DNA of 32,055 bases from a virus: the IMG/VR virus record IMGVR_UViG_3300013006_002374, positions 1-32,055 of that record. The stretch is one strand, 5' to 3'. Shown one piece after another: positions 22,867 to 29,981 of the stretch. How positions within the stretch are numbered: position 1 is the stretch's first letter; each line of letters begins with the position of its first letter. A program made the translations under genes and the position numbers. Under the pieces are notes generated by a model. The model did not search any database. It saw only the letters and a list, made by a program, of their open reading frames with translations, and had not been told where the DNA came from.

Positions 22867-23520
22867 ATGTCTAATAAGAACAAGTTTGCTTTTGCTAATC
22901 ATAACCACCCACACTCCAAAGAAGAGACAGCACAAATCATAGAAAACGCTGCTAAAGCTTATGAAGCCTATATGGATGCTTTAGGATACGATTGGAGAAA
23001 TGATCCTAATAGTTCCAATACACCGCATAGAGTTGCAAAAGCGTTTGTTGAGGACTTTGCCTGGGGATGTTATAGTAACCCCCCTAAAGTAACTGCGTTC
23101 GATAATGTTGACCATTATGATGGTATGGTATGTCAGAATAATATTAAGCTAACGTCATTATGTTCACATCATCATGCACCGTTTACCGGTCATGCTCATG
23201 TTGCTTATATACCTTCAACGGGTGGCAAGGTTATAGGATTAAGCAAGTTGAATAGAATTGTAGATTGGTTTGCCCGTAGGCCACAGGTACAGGAAAACCT
23301 TACAATGCAAATTCATGCTTATATTGATAAGGTTTGTGAAAAGAATAATGGTGTTGCAGTAATGATTGAAGCAGCTCATACATGCTGTTCGAACAGAGGC
23401 ATTAGACATGATTCAACTATGCGTACTGCTAGAATGTCTGGTGCGTTTTTAGATAATGATGATAATTCACGAGCAGAGTTTTATAAGTTTGTAGAGTTCT
23501 CTCAATCTAATCGAACTTAA
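22867..23520 (+). CDS. folE: GTP cyclohydrolase I
   Basis: 217 residues from ATG at 22867; an in-frame ATG at 22840 would add nine residues, and neither has a clear ribosome site. TPHRVAKAFVEDFAWG is the family opening; SLCSHHHAPFTGHAHVAYIP supplies zinc ligands Cys99 and His102; GLSKLNRIVDWFARRPQVQE is the conserved core; HTCCSNRGIR gives the third ligand, Cys173. It converts GTP to 7,8-dihydroneopterin triphosphate, the substrate of QueD; with QueD and QueE, three steps of 7-deazaguanine synthesis are present. Stop shares TTAA with the convergent gene. Confidence 0.92.
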   Translation: MSNKNKFAFANHNHPHSKEETAQIIENAAKAYEAYMDALGYDWRNDPNSSNTPHRVAKAFVEDFAWGCYSNPPKVTAFDNVDHYDGMVCQNNIKLTSLCSHHHAPFTGHAHVAYIPSTGGKVIGLSKLNRIVDWFARRPQVQENLTMQIHAYIDKVCEKNNGVAVMIEAAHTCCSNRGIRHDSTMRTARMSGAFLDNDDNSRAEFYKFVEFSQSNRT

Positions 23521-23933
23521 GATGTAAGGTTATTGTTAATATTGACATTAACAACACCACCATTTTGCTTAATAAAATCCTTACAAAGTAACACAGGATT
23601 ATCTTGGTTACTTCTATCAGCAAGACTGAAAGGAGTTTTATTAAATTGCTCTTTACCAATACTGCAATCCAACTCAACAACAACTCTATCGTTAACGTTA
23701 TTATTACCTGAAACTGTAATACTATCCTTGATGGGAAGTTCCAATACTTTATCACCAATAGTTTTGAATTTTACATGACCAGGTTTAGCATCTTTTAATA
23801 CTATGGCATGTAGAACGTTATACCCGCTATTACCTGTGTCTACAGTAGCTCGTACATTTCCAACATGTTGAATAGTAATACCTTCTGTTGATCCGAGTAT
23901 TTGTTCATAAAAAAATTCTTTAAAACTACGCAT
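23517..23933 (-). CDS. RimB-like retropepsin (PF05618-type) with capsid leader
   Basis: 138 residues. The first ten residues (MRSFKEFFYE) look like the leader of neighbouring genes. The body matches the retropepsin-like RimB/'Zn_protease' group: NVRATVDTGNSGYNVLHA (family x-A-x-I-D-T-G-A-x-t-S-x-l-h-A, catalytic Asp32-Thr33-Gly34), NDRVVVELDCSIG ('R-x-V-V'), and FSLADRSNQDNPVLLCKDFI ('F-x-l-x-x-R-x-x-x-x-x-p-v-L-l-G-R-x-f-l'). Such single-domain retropepsins are expected to work as dimers. RimB enzymes trim RimK-added glutamates; no RimK-like ligase is visible here. Upstream ACTAAATACTTAAT is a weak late-promoter match. Confidence 0.7.
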   Translation of the reverse strand: MRSFKEFFYEQILGSTEGITIQHVGNVRATVDTGNSGYNVLHAIVLKDAKPGHVKFKTIGDKVLELPIKDSITVSGNNNVNDRVVVELDCSIGKEQFNKTPFSLADRSNQDNPVLLCKDFIKQNGGVVNVNINNNLTS

Positions 23934-23949
23934 ATTAAGTATTTAGTAG

Positions 23950-23957
23950 TATAAATA
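23950..23957 (+). promoter_or_regulatory. T4-type late promoter
   Basis: TATAAATA, exact consensus, six bases before the ATG at 23964, in the 30-base divergent gap. Confidence 0.6.
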
Positions 23958-23963
23958 TATAAA

Positions 23964-24512
23964 ATGAGTAAGAAAAACGAGCTTATTAAAATTTCTGAAG
24001 CTTATAACGAAGTTGTTGTAAATGAATTAAACCTTGGACCTGGGCCGGAATCAACAGCAATGGCCCCTTCGAATAACACACCAACTGTCCTAAAGATAAG
24101 TGACAATAAAGCTTGTGAGGACTGTGAAGACGGCTGGGATGAAAAAACACCCACTGCAGGCACAGGAGAAACTGATGCAGATATGGCAAAGAATGAACTT
24201 TACAAGATGCATAACGCCTCAAAGCAATTATACAATTTAATTAAAGATGGTGAAGATCTCGAACCTTGGGTTTTCAGTAAAATTACAGTAGCAGCAAGTT
24301 ACATTGAAGGTGTAAGAAATTACTTAGAATATAATAAGTTTAAGAAGCAAGGTGAATTTGCACCTGATGGCGACGCACATGAATTTAAGATTGTTTCAAG
24401 AATCAGAGATATGCTACACGGTGAAAGTAAAGAGGTTCTCGAGACAGTATTGCGTCAAACTATTTTTAATCTTGAAGCCATCAAGACAATTGAAGAAAAT
24501 AAAGAAAAATAA
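23964..24512 (+). CDS. Virion-type helical protein with candidate leader
   Basis: 182 residues. N-terminus MSKKNELIKISEAYNEVVVN includes KISE|A, a good (I/L)-x-E|A leader pattern. A Cys-containing acidic stretch follows (ACEDCEDGWDEKTP). The C-terminal half is a long helical domain (MAKNELYKMHNASKQLYNLI, then EPWVFSKITVAASYIEGVRN) resembling a small domain I have seen in many T4-like marine phage proteins ('A-x-x-E-L-x-x-x-x-x-x-A-x-x-L-x-x-x-i ... l-e-x-W-v-x-x-K-I-x-x-A-x-x-y-i'). Exact late promoter upstream. Structural or internal virion role inferred. Stands alone on the plus strand between minus-strand genes. Confidence 0.6.
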   Translation: MSKKNELIKISEAYNEVVVNELNLGPGPESTAMAPSNNTPTVLKISDNKACEDCEDGWDEKTPTAGTGETDADMAKNELYKMHNASKQLYNLIKDGEDLEPWVFSKITVAASYIEGVRNYLEYNKFKKQGEFAPDGDAHEFKIVSRIRDMLHGESKEVLETVLRQTIFNLEAIKTIEENKEK

Positions 24513-24513
24513 A

Positions 24514-25869
24514 TTAAAATCTGCCACCCATCAGGCGATTCATTTTAGTAAAGTCTACCCGGTCAACAATCTTGACCTGATTATTGCCAACAAATAAAAC
24601 ATACCCTTCATCCTTAGCTTTTGCATAAGAACCATCAGGTAGCTGATAAAAGGCATGTGATGTTAATCTAGTGTCCAGCTGGGAAAGTATTTGCAGTATA
24701 AAAAACTTTACACGAACCATTTCATATGTGGCATGTATTAAACTTTCAAAACTTTTACGATGCATATCAAGAAATTTCATTATACTAGAAATCTTCTGTT
24801 CTCTTGCTGCTCTGCCTTTCTCGCCTAATTCCTCAATACCCTTACTGATGCGCTCATTAACAAATGCTTTGAACCCCTCATAGAACTGTGCTGTATCAAA
24901 CTTGGCACCTATCTTTGCGGCGCCAAAAATTCCATTATCCTCTAAATCTACCTGTTTATTTAAATAAATTTTTAATAGCGGCAATATCTGACCGCCTATC
25001 GATCCTTTTGCAGACGAAATATATTCTTGATCAAACTTATTATCAATACTATTGACATGCTTGGTAGCTGTAGCAATTGTTTTTTCTATATCATGTACCA
25101 TCTTGTCTGACATATCAAAAGCTACCTCACCGTAGTTACTACCTCTTATAAAGGCTTTAGTACCTTGACTGCTACTAATTAGTGACGATATGTTCTTTCC
25201 AGCTGGTTTTAATTTAATACTCTTACCGTTGTCACTGACAACCCCCGTGAACGAGTCATGAACTATAACACCAACATTGCTGCTATTAATACTAGCAAAC
25301 AACGGTGATTTGTCGTCAATAGGTACAGTATACATAATTGTATTTGGTTTAAACGCAATATATTCTTCATTCCCTATTCTGACTCTGCTCTTATCCGCAG
25401 GCGATGTAAAGAGGACGTCAGCTTGATATATTTTACCGCTGTTATCATATGCTGGTCTAAGATTTGAGAGCAAACTTTTTAGCTTAGTTGCAAGCTCTTG
25501 TTTGCCGCTGAAATTTTGGTCTATCTCTTGTTCACTATGTAATAGCTTGGCATTTTCTTTAAGGGTATCAGTACTTTCATCTATTACATATTTCAAAGCT
25601 ACAAAAAATTGTTTATTAGCTTCTGGACGAGGATCAGCACCAAACAAAATTGATGGTGCACCATCTATCTTTGCGTTAATCTCTTGCTCTGATTCAAATC
25701 CTTTTAATTTGTTTATTATGTTAGTAGCTTGTATAAGAAAATTATTAAACCCATTTTTTCCACCTTCTATAGCTAAATCTTCTAAATGTGAAAGGTGTGG
25801 CGAAAAGTAAGTATCTTTTTCGAGAAGAATTTCGTTTTCAGATAATATATAAGTTTTAAAACTAATCAT
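24514..25869 (-). CDS. KxDG ligase-like protein (DUF6267-like) with capsid leader
   Basis: 451 residues. MISFKTYILSE|NEILLEK fits the leader pattern (L-S-E). NAKIDGAPSILFG has the nucleotidyltransferase/ligase motif I K-x-D-G (Lys67, Asp69, Gly70), and FFVALKYV follows as in related phage proteins of the DUF6267 type. QADVLFTSPADKSRV could be the next ligase-like strand, YIAFKPNTIMYTVP another, and NQVKIVDRVDF near the end could supply a late Lys. Whether it adenylylates nucleic acid is not established. Start overlaps the stop of the NMNAT-like gene by four bases, so the two are coupled. Confidence 0.6.
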   Translation of the reverse strand: MISFKTYILSENEILLEKDTYFSPHLSHLEDLAIEGGKNGFNNFLIQATNIINKLKGFESEQEINAKIDGAPSILFGADPRPEANKQFFVALKYVIDESTDTLKENAKLLHSEQEIDQNFSGKQELATKLKSLLSNLRPAYDNSGKIYQADVLFTSPADKSRVRIGNEEYIAFKPNTIMYTVPIDDKSPLFASINSSNVGVIVHDSFTGVVSDNGKSIKLKPAGKNISSLISSSQGTKAFIRGSNYGEVAFDMSDKMVHDIEKTIATATKHVNSIDNKFDQEYISSAKGSIGGQILPLLKIYLNKQVDLEDNGIFGAAKIGAKFDTAQFYEGFKAFVNERISKGIEELGEKGRAAREQKISSIMKFLDMHRKSFESLIHATYEMVRVKFFILQILSQLDTRLTSHAFYQLPDGSYAKAKDEGYVLFVGNNQVKIVDRVDFTKMNRLMGGRF

Positions 25870-26492
25870 TTTACTAGCTTTCTGTAAATTTCTTGCTTAC
25901 CTTGAATTGCAATATCTGGTAAGAAAGTAAAGAATTTTGCTTCTTCTTTATTTTTTAATGCTTCTCTAGCCTGCGTGGCTGAAGCTAGTCTAGAAATATT
26001 ACCGCGACCGATCTTAGAAACATTTTTACCTACATAAATTTGTTTATTAGGACCAGTAAAGGCATTAAAGCGTACCAAATCTTCTTGACTTGCATATAAG
26101 TTTATAGTGTAAGGTGCAGGTGATCCTTGCAACATCTTTGCAATCTTGTCTGCATCAGGTAATGGATTAGCAACTTTCGGTGTTGGTGAAAATTGACCAT
26201 TATTCAATATATCAACAATCTGATAGATTGCAGTTACTGGAGACCCAGTAATAGTATGTATGTAGACATTTTCCGGCAGATACCCTTTATACATATTCCA
26301 AATCTCATATGAATCTGCCGTTGTAATACCATCTCGATCAGAACCTGAAATTAGTACAACAGCTATGTCGTTGTCGGTAGCCGCTTGTTTAGCAGTATCA
26401 AAATGTCCTTTGTGTGGTGGCTTAAATGCTCCTGGAAAAAAACCTATTGATGTACCGGTTGCTTCAAGTAAGAATTGTTTAAACGTTTTCAT
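25866..26492 (-). CDS. NMNAT-like nucleotidyltransferase with capsid leader
   Basis: 208 residues. The leader MKTFKQFLLE|ATG is nearly the T4 internal-protein form (MKTYQEFIAE|A). The enzyme body starts at once: IGFFPGAFKPPHKGHFDTAK gives the HxGH motif of nucleotidylyl transferases (His27-Lys-Gly-His30), VVLISGSDRDG is the next strand, and RLASATQAREALKN contains the late 'S-x-T-x-x-R' motif. NMNAT, nicotinate-nucleotide adenylyltransferase and cytidylyltransferase activities share these motifs; the substrate cannot be decided. Overlaps the upstream gene by 14 bases and the downstream one by four. Confidence 0.75.
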   Translation of the reverse strand: MKTFKQFLLEATGTSIGFFPGAFKPPHKGHFDTAKQAATDNDIAVVLISGSDRDGITTADSYEIWNMYKGYLPENVYIHTITGSPVTAIYQIVDILNNGQFSPTPKVANPLPDADKIAKMLQGSPAPYTINLYASQEDLVRFNAFTGPNKQIYVGKNVSKIGRGNISRLASATQAREALKNKEEAKFFTFLPDIAIQGKQEIYRKLVK

Positions 26493-27729
26493 CAGGCGTC
26501 CCTTGTGCAGGTTGAGGTTGTGAAGCTTGTACTGTAGTAGGAGCAGGGATAGGGGCAGATGTTGTTGTAGAGGAAGCAGGCGTTTCTGGTATTTTTCTTT
26601 GTTTTGTCTTAGTAGCTTTTGCTATTCCATCAGATGATTTACGTTTACCTATTAGCACCTTCGCACCATCATTAGCAGGTAATATATAAAATCTATTTTT
26701 CATTTTATTTAAGATTTCTGAAATTGATTCATTGTCTGTTATTTGTGCAGGTACACAATTTAAATAGGATGTTCTTTTATCTACAACAAGAAACCAATTT
26801 AGCCTATTTTTATTACAATATATTTTTAAAATTATTGCGCCAGCTATATCTCTACCTTCTTCAAACGACAAACTAGTCCTGTCACCTACAATGCTATTAA
26901 CTTCCGATTCAAAAGGCTTAAACGCATTATCTGCATATTTGTAATCTCCAAATGCTAAGTACTTTATTTTTTCTAATAGCGTATCTGGAGCAGTTATAAA
27001 ATATTCTTTTGGCTTCTTGTAATATATGCCGCTCTCCTTTATTCCCAACCTACCATCTATAGACTTAAGCTCTAACTTAATACCCCCTACCATTATATCG
27101 CCTTTTGAGTCTTCTTCACTAGATGAAGGTTCATCTTTAGAAGAGAGCTTTCTTCCATTAGCAAAAAAAGCTATAAAAACTTCTCCGGGGCCTACATTTT
27201 TACTCTGATCTTTTCTAGGTGCCTTATCTGTTGCTAGTAAATCATATAATTCGGTAATTTCGGGATAGCTAGCAATACTCTGCGCTGTAATATTTTGACC
27301 GTTAGCATTTAAGGCTTCAGCTAATACAGTTATAAATGAAATAAATGGTTGGTTCAATCTACTCAAAAAAAGTCTTTCACACTCTTTAAAAATTTCTTCC
27401 GTTAATGTAATATTAAGGGTTTGTAAAAAGTCTACTAATAAATTGTAGTTTCGAGCTGTGTAACAACCGGCATTTATTAATCTGTCTTTTACTATTTTTG
27501 CTAATTGATAATTACCACCTCTAGTTATTGCTGGAGAGATAACATCATCATAATATTCTTTATCTACTTCACCTTCTAGCGTAGCGGGATCATCTGCCTC
27601 CTGTTTATAGACTTTTATAGCGTCATCTTCTTCTTTTATAAACAAACGCACGCTTTGTCTAGGTAAGGGTGGAACTGGTTTACCTACAACATTTTCGGAG
27701 TATATCTCTTTTAAACTCTTATATGCCAC
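26479..27729 (-). CDS. PD-(D/E)XK-like protein with candidate leader
   Basis: 416 residues, GTG start. Opening MAYKSLKEIYSENVVG resembles the leaders of neighbours, though the site would be Y-S-E rather than L-x-E. GDIMVGGIKLELKSIDG holds Asp211, Glu220 and Lys222 with the spacing of a PD-(D/E)XK nuclease core, and Glu183 (GPGEVFIAFF) lies at the usual helix position. The N-terminal 170 residues are helical; the C-terminal 60 are Pro/Thr/Ala-rich and low complexity. A DNA-cleaving enzyme is possible but unproven. AATAAATA lies four bases before the GTG. It starts a coupled trio with the NMNAT-like and KxDG genes. Confidence 0.55.
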   Translation of the reverse strand: MAYKSLKEIYSENVVGKPVPPLPRQSVRLFIKEEDDAIKVYKQEADDPATLEGEVDKEYYDDVISPAITRGGNYQLAKIVKDRLINAGCYTARNYNLLVDFLQTLNITLTEEIFKECERLFLSRLNQPFISFITVLAEALNANGQNITAQSIASYPEITELYDLLATDKAPRKDQSKNVGPGEVFIAFFANGRKLSSKDEPSSSEEDSKGDIMVGGIKLELKSIDGRLGIKESGIYYKKPKEYFITAPDTLLEKIKYLAFGDYKYADNAFKPFESEVNSIVGDRTSLSFEEGRDIAGAIILKIYCNKNRLNWFLVVDKRTSYLNCVPAQITDNESISEILNKMKNRFYILPANDGAKVLIGKRKSSDGIAKATKTKQRKIPETPASSTTTSAPIPAPTTVQASQPQPAQGTPDENV

Positions 27730-27733
27730 GTAT

Positions 27734-27741
27734 TATTTATT
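27734..27741 (-). promoter_or_regulatory. Late promoter motif
   Basis: AATAAATA, four bases before the GTG at 27729; the best candidate promoter for the PD-(D/E)XK / NMNAT / KxDG trio. Confidence 0.55.
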
Positions 27742-27747
27742 AAAGCT

Positions 27748-28266
27748 TTATAAAGTTTTATGTTTATCTTCTTCTGTATCTTGCACATCATACCACCCAT
27801 CTTCTGTGGCATTAGGGAATCCATGCTCTTGATACCATGCATATTGAGATATAATCTCCATAGGGAAATCTTCATCACCAAACATGTTTCGTGCTGCCAA
27901 ACGAGGATTCTTGCGATTAGGCACCAATCTCTTCAATGTCTCTTGAAATGCCAAATCTAGCACTTTGTCTTGAGCTGCTCTGTTGCTTATATCCAGGTCT
28001 CTGGGCAAGAAAGCTGTGACCCATTCATAATCATATTTCAAACGCCTTTTGCCCGGGACTGTCTGTTCTGCATTTTCTTCTTTGCCCGCCTTTTTTGCAG
28101 CATGCTTGGCAGCAGCTTCAGGATTTTCCATCTTCCATTTGGCCCATCTCTTCTTGTTTATATCCCAACCCCTCTGTACTCTCTCCTTCTTTGCATCAGC
28201 ACTCTCTTCATTCTCTTGTAACTTGCTTCTGAATGCTTCAAATATCAAATGGTTGTCTTTGTTCAT
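27748..28266 (-). CDS. Basic protein with two candidate leader sites
   Basis: 172 residues. MNKDNHLIFEAFRSKLQENE contains two possible cleavage sites, I-F-E|A and L-Q-E|N. The next 70 residues are very lysine/arginine-rich (RGWDINKKRWAKWKMENPEA, then KHAAKKAGK), as in T4-type internal DNA-binding head proteins. The C-terminal 90 residues form a more ordered, acidic-aromatic part (YEWVTAFLPRDLDIS and HGFPNATEDGWYDVQ). AGTAAATA lies five bases before the ATG. Internal head protein bound to packaged DNA is the inference. Confidence 0.58.
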   Translation of the reverse strand: MNKDNHLIFEAFRSKLQENEESADAKKERVQRGWDINKKRWAKWKMENPEAAAKHAAKKAGKEENAEQTVPGKRRLKYDYEWVTAFLPRDLDISNRAAQDKVLDLAFQETLKRLVPNRKNPRLAARNMFGDEDFPMEIISQYAWYQEHGFPNATEDGWYDVQDTEEDKHKTL

Positions 28267-28270
28267 GTCA

Positions 28271-28624
28271 TTATTTACTTGTTTGTGTATTTACGTCTAA
28301 ATTAACAGCATCCATCTGCATCAACTTGATAATTTTGCTAAGCACTTCAGATGCATTCTTTTCATCAGTATCAGGTAAATCTTTCAGGACTTTAAGCTCT
28401 ATATCATCAGGGTTCATGAATAGTGCCTTCTTGAGTAGATTAATTAGAAAAACTTCACCTTCAGGAGTTAAAGGTTTTTGTTGTTGCGGCTCTGCTTGGG
28501 GTTCGGGAACTGCTTGCGGGGCAGCAACAGGTGCTTCAGCTGCAGGTACATTAATTTCAGGCTGTACAGGTGTTTGCTCAAGCAAATTACCGAATTTTGC
28601 TGCAATTAGATCATTAAATCTCAT
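28271..28624 (-). CDS. Small Pro/Gln-rich protein with candidate leader
   Basis: 117 residues. MRFNDLIAAKFGNLLEQTPV: N-L-L-E|Q fits the leader pattern. A proline/alanine/glutamine-rich linker follows (PEPQAEPQQQKPLTPEGEVF) and then a compact helical domain (FLINLLKKALFMNPDDIELK) to the end. Its ATG overlaps the stop of the upstream gene by four bases. No family known; likely a further internal or late virion protein. Confidence 0.52.
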   Translation of the reverse strand: MRFNDLIAAKFGNLLEQTPVQPEINVPAAEAPVAAPQAVPEPQAEPQQQKPLTPEGEVFLINLLKKALFMNPDDIELKVLKDLPDTDEKNASEVLSKIIKLMQMDAVNLDVNTQTSK

Positions 28625-28983
28625 GGAACTGTTGTTGGTGTAGTGGCGGTTGGTGTTGTGGCAGGAATTTGTGTTGATGCTTGTCTTAATTTACCAGTAG
28701 CTTCTTCAGCTTTCTTTTTTAACGCATCAGCAACTTGCTTATAAATTGTATCTAGTTCTAGCTTTTTCTTAGCAAGTTCAGGGTCTTGTTGTACCTTGAG
28801 AGTATCATCAATAACTTTTCCAAGATTAGGTGCTTGACTAGCAGATGAAGTCGAGGGTGTAGAAGGAGTTGAGGGTGTAGAAGGAGTTACACCAGCTATA
28901 CTTGATACATATTCCATAACCCATTGTGGCGGATCAATTTCTAATTTCTTGTACTTTTCAATAATTTGTAATAAAAACTTCAT
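28621..28983 (-). CDS. Small TPS-repeat protein with candidate leader
   Basis: 120 residues. MKFLLQIIEKYKKLEIDPPQ: I-I-E is a possible leader site, though a weak one. The centre carries a TPS repeat (TPSTPSTPSTPSTSS), partly built from an 18-base tandem repeat in the DNA; then a charged helix (ELAKKKLELDTIYKQVADAL) and a second P/T-rich tail (ATTPTATTPTTVP). Reads as a helix between flexible linkers. A CATAAATA motif lies seven bases before the ATG. Function unknown. Confidence 0.5.
   Translation of the reverse strand: MKFLLQIIEKYKKLEIDPPQWVMEYVSSIAGVTPSTPSTPSTPSTSSASQAPNLGKVIDDTLKVQQDPELAKKKLELDTIYKQVADALKKKAEEATGKLRQASTQIPATTPTATTPTTVP
28853..28888. repeat. 18-bp tandem repeat, two copies
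   Basis: GAGGGTGTAGAAGGAGTT occurs twice head to tail and encodes, on the minus strand, part of the TPS repeat of the 120-residue protein. A site of likely length variation between related phages. Confidence 0.85.
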
Positions 28984-28990
28984 TATAAGA

Positions 28991-28998
28991 TATTTATG
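28991..28998 (-). promoter_or_regulatory. Late promoter motif
   Basis: CATAAATA, seven bases before the ATG at 28983, overlapping the end of the upstream gene. Confidence 0.4.
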
Positions 28999-29539
28999 TT
29001 AAGAACAGCCCTAATTTTACCTTGAAATTACTATTCAATTCCCCTTGAATTTTTTGAATTCCGTTTTTTAATAAAAACTTATCCAGTTTTACGAGATCAG
29101 GTCGCTTGAGATGGCGTGCATATACAAAATTGACTCTAGCTCTAGCTTCTCGTCCTTCCCCTGTTGCTGCTGTCAATAGATCCACAAATTCAATAAACCC
29201 CATATCATCTACATATATACTTAGCGATAAAATTACAGACAGTTTGCGAAATAAATTAATTACAAACAGTTGATTGTCGCCTATATGTTCTGCTTGTAGT
29301 TCCTTAGGAATAAACAGCAAAAGCTTCTTACCACAACTAACATTATTACCTAATGTATCTAGAATAAAACTTACAACCCTGTAGACTATAAATCTTCTCA
29401 GCAGTCGGTTATTCTTTTCTAAATTGTATTTAAATACATCCTCTGTTACGCGTGGCTCAATTTCTTCAGTAAAAGCTCGCTGAATATCAATTAACTTGTA
29501 ATCAAGAGATTTTATGTCTTTAATATAACCCACGCCCAT
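28994..29539 (-). CDS. Unknown helical protein
   Basis: 181 residues. Mostly helical with hydrophobic cores (RRFIVYRVVSFILDTLGNNV, NLFRKLSVILSLSIYVDD). No leader, signal or recognised motif. Basic C-terminus (KVKLGLFLT). It begins 28 bases after the SegE-like gene's stop on the same strand, and its stop overlaps the late motif of the next gene. Position next to uvsY/uvsW suggests a replication or assembly role but nothing in the sequence proves one. Confidence 0.5.
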   Translation of the reverse strand: MGVGYIKDIKSLDYKLIDIQRAFTEEIEPRVTEDVFKYNLEKNNRLLRRFIVYRVVSFILDTLGNNVSCGKKLLLFIPKELQAEHIGDNQLFVINLFRKLSVILSLSIYVDDMGFIEFVDLLTAATGEGREARARVNFVYARHLKRPDLVKLDKFLLKNGIQKIQGELNSNFKVKLGLFLT

Positions 29540-29567
29540 ATTATAGATGAACTTATATAGCAGTCAA

Positions 29568-29981
29568 TTAAATTTTAAAATCCTTTGGAGGAGTACCAAT
29601 TCGGACATTAAGGATGCCGTTATAATATTCTTCACTGAGAATTACATCGCGATGTATTTGTTCTTTAATTTCTCTGTAGCCTAATTCCCATTTAGATCCG
29701 CAAAAGTGTAATATAGTAAAACGGAATTTATCTTTTCCATATTTCTCTATATCCGCATTTAGTTCATTTGAAGAGCCTGTATACATCTTCCAATCAGACT
29801 CTCTTAACTCTATTCTTTTATTCTTGCGCCCTTTGAGAGGTTTTCTTTTGAGCTTTGATATGCATTGCTTTTTACCAATATATTTTCTATTAGTCACAGT
29901 ATTGCAGATTTCATATATGAATCCAAATGCCCCTTCTTGAGGAGTAATACCTGGAGCTAATTCCCAGTGGCCGAAATTCAT
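29568..29981 (-). CDS. SegE-like GIY-YIG endonuclease
   Basis: 137 residues. GAFGFIYEICNTVTNRKYIG gives the FIY...YIG core (GIY-YIG variant), and LRESDWKMYTGSSNELNADI followed by EKYGKDKF and LSEEYYNGILNVRIG are the conserved later blocks of T4 SegE-type putative homing endonucleases. These cut DNA and help spread their own gene among phages; in T4-like phages the family is often a fixed free-standing gene. One base is shared with the stop of the leader-bearing gene upstream. No intron or split gene is visible. Confidence 0.8.
   Translation of the reverse strand: MNFGHWELAPGITPQEGAFGFIYEICNTVTNRKYIGKKQCISKLKRKPLKGRKNKRIELRESDWKMYTGSSNELNADIEKYGKDKFRFTILHFCGSKWELGYREIKEQIHRDVILSEEYYNGILNVRIGTPPKDFKI

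Noticed and set aside
18949-23520. A complete preQ0 or queuosine operon
   Set aside because: Only FolE, QueD and QueE are present, on both strands and separated by other genes; QueC and later enzymes are not in the window.
28049-28643. Plus-strand open frames opposite the small leader-bearing genes
   Set aside because: Antisense shadows rich in Cys, Phe and Ser; the minus-strand genes have late motifs, coupled starts and leader motifs.
28853-28888. Tandem repeat as a possible CRISPR fragment
   Set aside because: Two directly adjacent 18-base copies without spacers, inside a coding TPS repeat.
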